This document shows positions 62,101-64,000 of a DNA stretch of 64,000 nucleotides, piece by piece. The stretch is from Camarhynchus parvulus (taxonomy: Eukaryota; Chordata; Aves; Passeriformes; Thraupidae). Position 1 is the stretch's first letter; the number at the start of each line of letters is the position of its first letter. The notes beneath the pieces were generated by a model. That model saw only the letters and a list, made by a program, of their open reading frames with translations, did no database searches and was not told the DNA's origin. The DNA lies in assembly GCF_901933205.1 (NCBI RefSeq), contig NC_044590.1:5471501-5535500 (forward strand). Direction: 5' to 3'. The position numbers and the translations under genes are program-made.

Positions 62101-63399
62101 TCCACAACTCTGTATTTCATGATATATGTACAATTCAGAGCTTTTGAAGTAGGAAATCATAATTTGCTGAGAGTGGGGAAGGCCAGAGCAGTTCTTCTGT
62201 GCGTGGTCCGCAGAGTGTGTCATGCCCCTGAGCTGGGGAGAAGATCCCTTTGTGCTTCACGTCTGATATTGCAAAGCTGTTAAAGAAATGTGGATGCCTA
62301 ATTCTTATTAGAATACTAAATTGAGGTTTTTCTTACACATCTTCACCTCTTGTTTGCCTCAGGAGGATTCCTCCATCCATTTAGAGATGCTGGGAAGGGG
62401 ATCTCAATCTCTGCATTAATGTGGCTCAGCTGGGGAGAGCAGGCAACACAGATGAAGAAAGAAACAACGCACCTAAAATTTGAACCAATTCGTATTTAAA
62501 GCTCAAGAGAGATGAGTTACCTGTTTTTCTATCTTTTTGATTATTACATTTAAGATATCTGCTCATCCTAGATCAGGCTGAAACCCCTGAGCACTGGAAT
62601 ATCTCTGTGTTTGGTAACTGTCTCTAAATAAACAGAGAAGGGCTGTGTTTGTCCCTGCAGGAACCACATCCCCTGCATGGTCAAGGAATCAGCTCAAAAC
62701 AGCTCCTGCCATGGAAGAAAAGACACTTCCTCCTCCCCTGCTCACTAACCAACAAAAAAGCAAAGCCACATACACTGAAAAAAAAATATTTGCTGTGCTT
62801 GTAGCTAAGATTTAGGTTGATTACAGCCGAAATAAGACTTCCACAGTTTTAATTAGCTACAGGGTGGGGGCCAAGCTCATTACTCTGAAAATGTAATGAT
62901 GTTTCCGCTTCCATTTCCACAATCAGGTTCTTCTCCTTATGAAGGGGCTTCTGGCATATTAAAGATGGGCTGTGAGCTTGTCATGCCACATCCACTGGTT
63001 TTAGAGAAGTTTGGGTGTGGGAGTGTGGCTGGACTCCATCCTTTGCCCTGAGCTCAGAGCCAGAGGCTGCTTCAGCCCTCCCCATCCCTTCCCTGAGCTG
63101 AACTCTCCGGCCAAAAGCAGATCCCCAAACCCTCCTCTCCTGCACACTATTTTTCTCTGCAGCAAAGCCAAGGTCACGATGAGTTGAGGATTATCCCCAC
63201 CTGAGGTGATGCATTGTCCAGGCTCCCTCCAAGCGCGCTCCCACGTGCCTGCGAGTCCCAGCGCCCGATGATTTACAGCCAGCCCAAGTGGGGACTCAGA
63301 GACAGGCAATGACAAATGTCCCTGCAAGACAGGGAGGCTGAAAGGGAAGAAACAAATCCCTTTGAGGTGCCCTGAGAGTTACTTTTAGGCCCATGATAG
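56171..63399. other. Spacer, no gene supported; one enhancer-like sub-block
   Basis: At 57265-57440 the DNA is complex and AT-rich (ACTTAGTTAACCTAGG, CTACATTAATTGATTC with a TTAATTGATT core, GAGGCAATTAGAGTG), similar to the homeodomain-rich block at 21.7 kb. The 203-codon plus-strand frame at 57512-58123 has no recognisable domain and overlaps antiparallel open frames. T runs lie at 61252-61266 and 61475-61483. No CR1 was recognised. Confidence 0.5.
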
Positions 63400-63680
63400 C
63401 TCCATTAGTTGTATCTAAGGTGCCACTTCGCATTTCATGCTACAGCGAAGTTTTCGTTTGACCAGCAGTGATTTGCACAACTTGTGGAAGTTTCTTTCTC
63501 AGTGCTGGCACATTAAAGAAAAAGGCTCCACGGCGCTGCAGGCGAGATCCAATATTTTGTTGTCATCTACGATTGCCTATTGACTGTGAAAAAGCAAATA
63601 ACACACTCTGAAGCAGGCAGGCTTTCGGGTACCTGAATCCGAGCTGGTCTTGCTGCTTACAAAGAGACCCTTTGGCAAAT
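63400..63680. promoter_or_regulatory. Candidate conserved non-coding block
   Basis: Complex sequence with several retained CpGs (CCACGGCGCTGCAGGCGAG) sits next to AT-rich words (CCAATATTTTGTTGTC, ATTGCCTATTGACTGTG). No open frame of note crosses it. The same texture marks the other candidate blocks. The call is inference from appearance. Confidence 0.22.
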
Positions 63681-63687
63681 GTTTGGG

Positions 63688-63712
63688 GTTTGTGTGTGTC
63701 TGTGTGTGTGTC
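63688..63712 (+). repeat. Short (TG)n run
   Basis: TTTGTGTGTGTCTGTGTGTG is a brief, once-interrupted TG dinucleotide array before a CCCTTTTTCC segment. No retroposon body is attached. Confidence 0.75.
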
Positions 63713-64000
63713 CCTTTTTCCATAACCCCAGAAAATGTGTCAGACTTCCCCAGCTAAGAAAAAGGATATCTTTTCTTTTAACTCATTTAGCAAACACTGC
63801 CAGCTCTGACAGTCCCTAGCTCAGTCCCCAGGCTGTCAGCTGCTGGTCCAATTTTAGTTTTGTGTACTGTCTAGATAGCAAATTTATTGATGAAATATGG
63901 TCGTAGGTGTAAGAAAAACTTGGAGGATCCAACACAACTTCTTGAACCTGTACTTATGAAGGCTAATGTATATCTTTACGAGCTGGCAAATACATCTTTC

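Noticed and set aside
1..64000. CRISPR array, prokaryotic operon or prophage
   Set aside because: No spaced direct repeats of suitable length, no tightly packed genes with ribosome binding sites; CR1 fragments and long non-coding stretches indicate vertebrate nuclear DNA.

Overview
The window looks like non-coding nuclear DNA from a vertebrate, most likely a bird. The main evidence is eight copies of the CR1 LINE 3' end. They carry the avian-type tail (a pyrimidine-rich CCTTCCAACCCAA-like segment running into ATTCTATGATTCT), and I recognise no mammalian SINE or L1 sequence. The sparse, short, CR1-dominated repeat content also fits a bird. Turtles and crocodilians also carry CR1, so I lean to bird without being certain. 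No bacterial, organellar or viral gene organisation is present.

I find no protein-coding gene, no tRNA or rRNA gene and no CRISPR array that I can support. The open reading frames are short, overlap on both strands and show no recognisable domain. The longest (263 codons, minus strand, 33661-34452) lies in a locally GC-rich stretch and is best explained by chance. The window is probably a gene desert or a very large intron. Several AT-rich or motif-dense blocks look like developmental enhancers.

Layout: 1-27,364 contains no CR1 that I recognise. It holds simple repeats, small hairpins, a CpG-dense patch with a G-quadruplex motif (15.75-16.06 kb), and candidate regulatory blocks near 10.1, 16.1, 20.1, 21.7 and 26.1 kb. 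From 27.4 to 56.2 kb there are eight CR1 fragments, two inverted copies of an unclassified LTR-like repeat containing telomere-type hexamers (31.2 and 53.3 kb), a 244-bp uninterrupted polypurine tract (38.7-38.9 kb), and candidate regulatory blocks at 39.1-39.5, 47.7-48.6 and 49.3 kb. From 56.2 to 64 kb the DNA is again low in repeats, with candidate blocks at 57.3 and 63.4 kb.

The most notable observations are: (1) a repeat family with CCCTAA/TTAGGG arrays, whose two copies share unique flanking sequence and whose array is amplified as a 24-bp unit in one copy only; (2) a perfect AACAAT-N4-ATTGTT SOX-dimer palindrome abutting an AP-1 site at 26.15 kb; (3) a homeodomain-site cluster at 21.64-21.74 kb; and (4) the long polypurine tract. 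The regulatory calls come from reading motifs and sequence texture, not from alignment, and carry low confidence.
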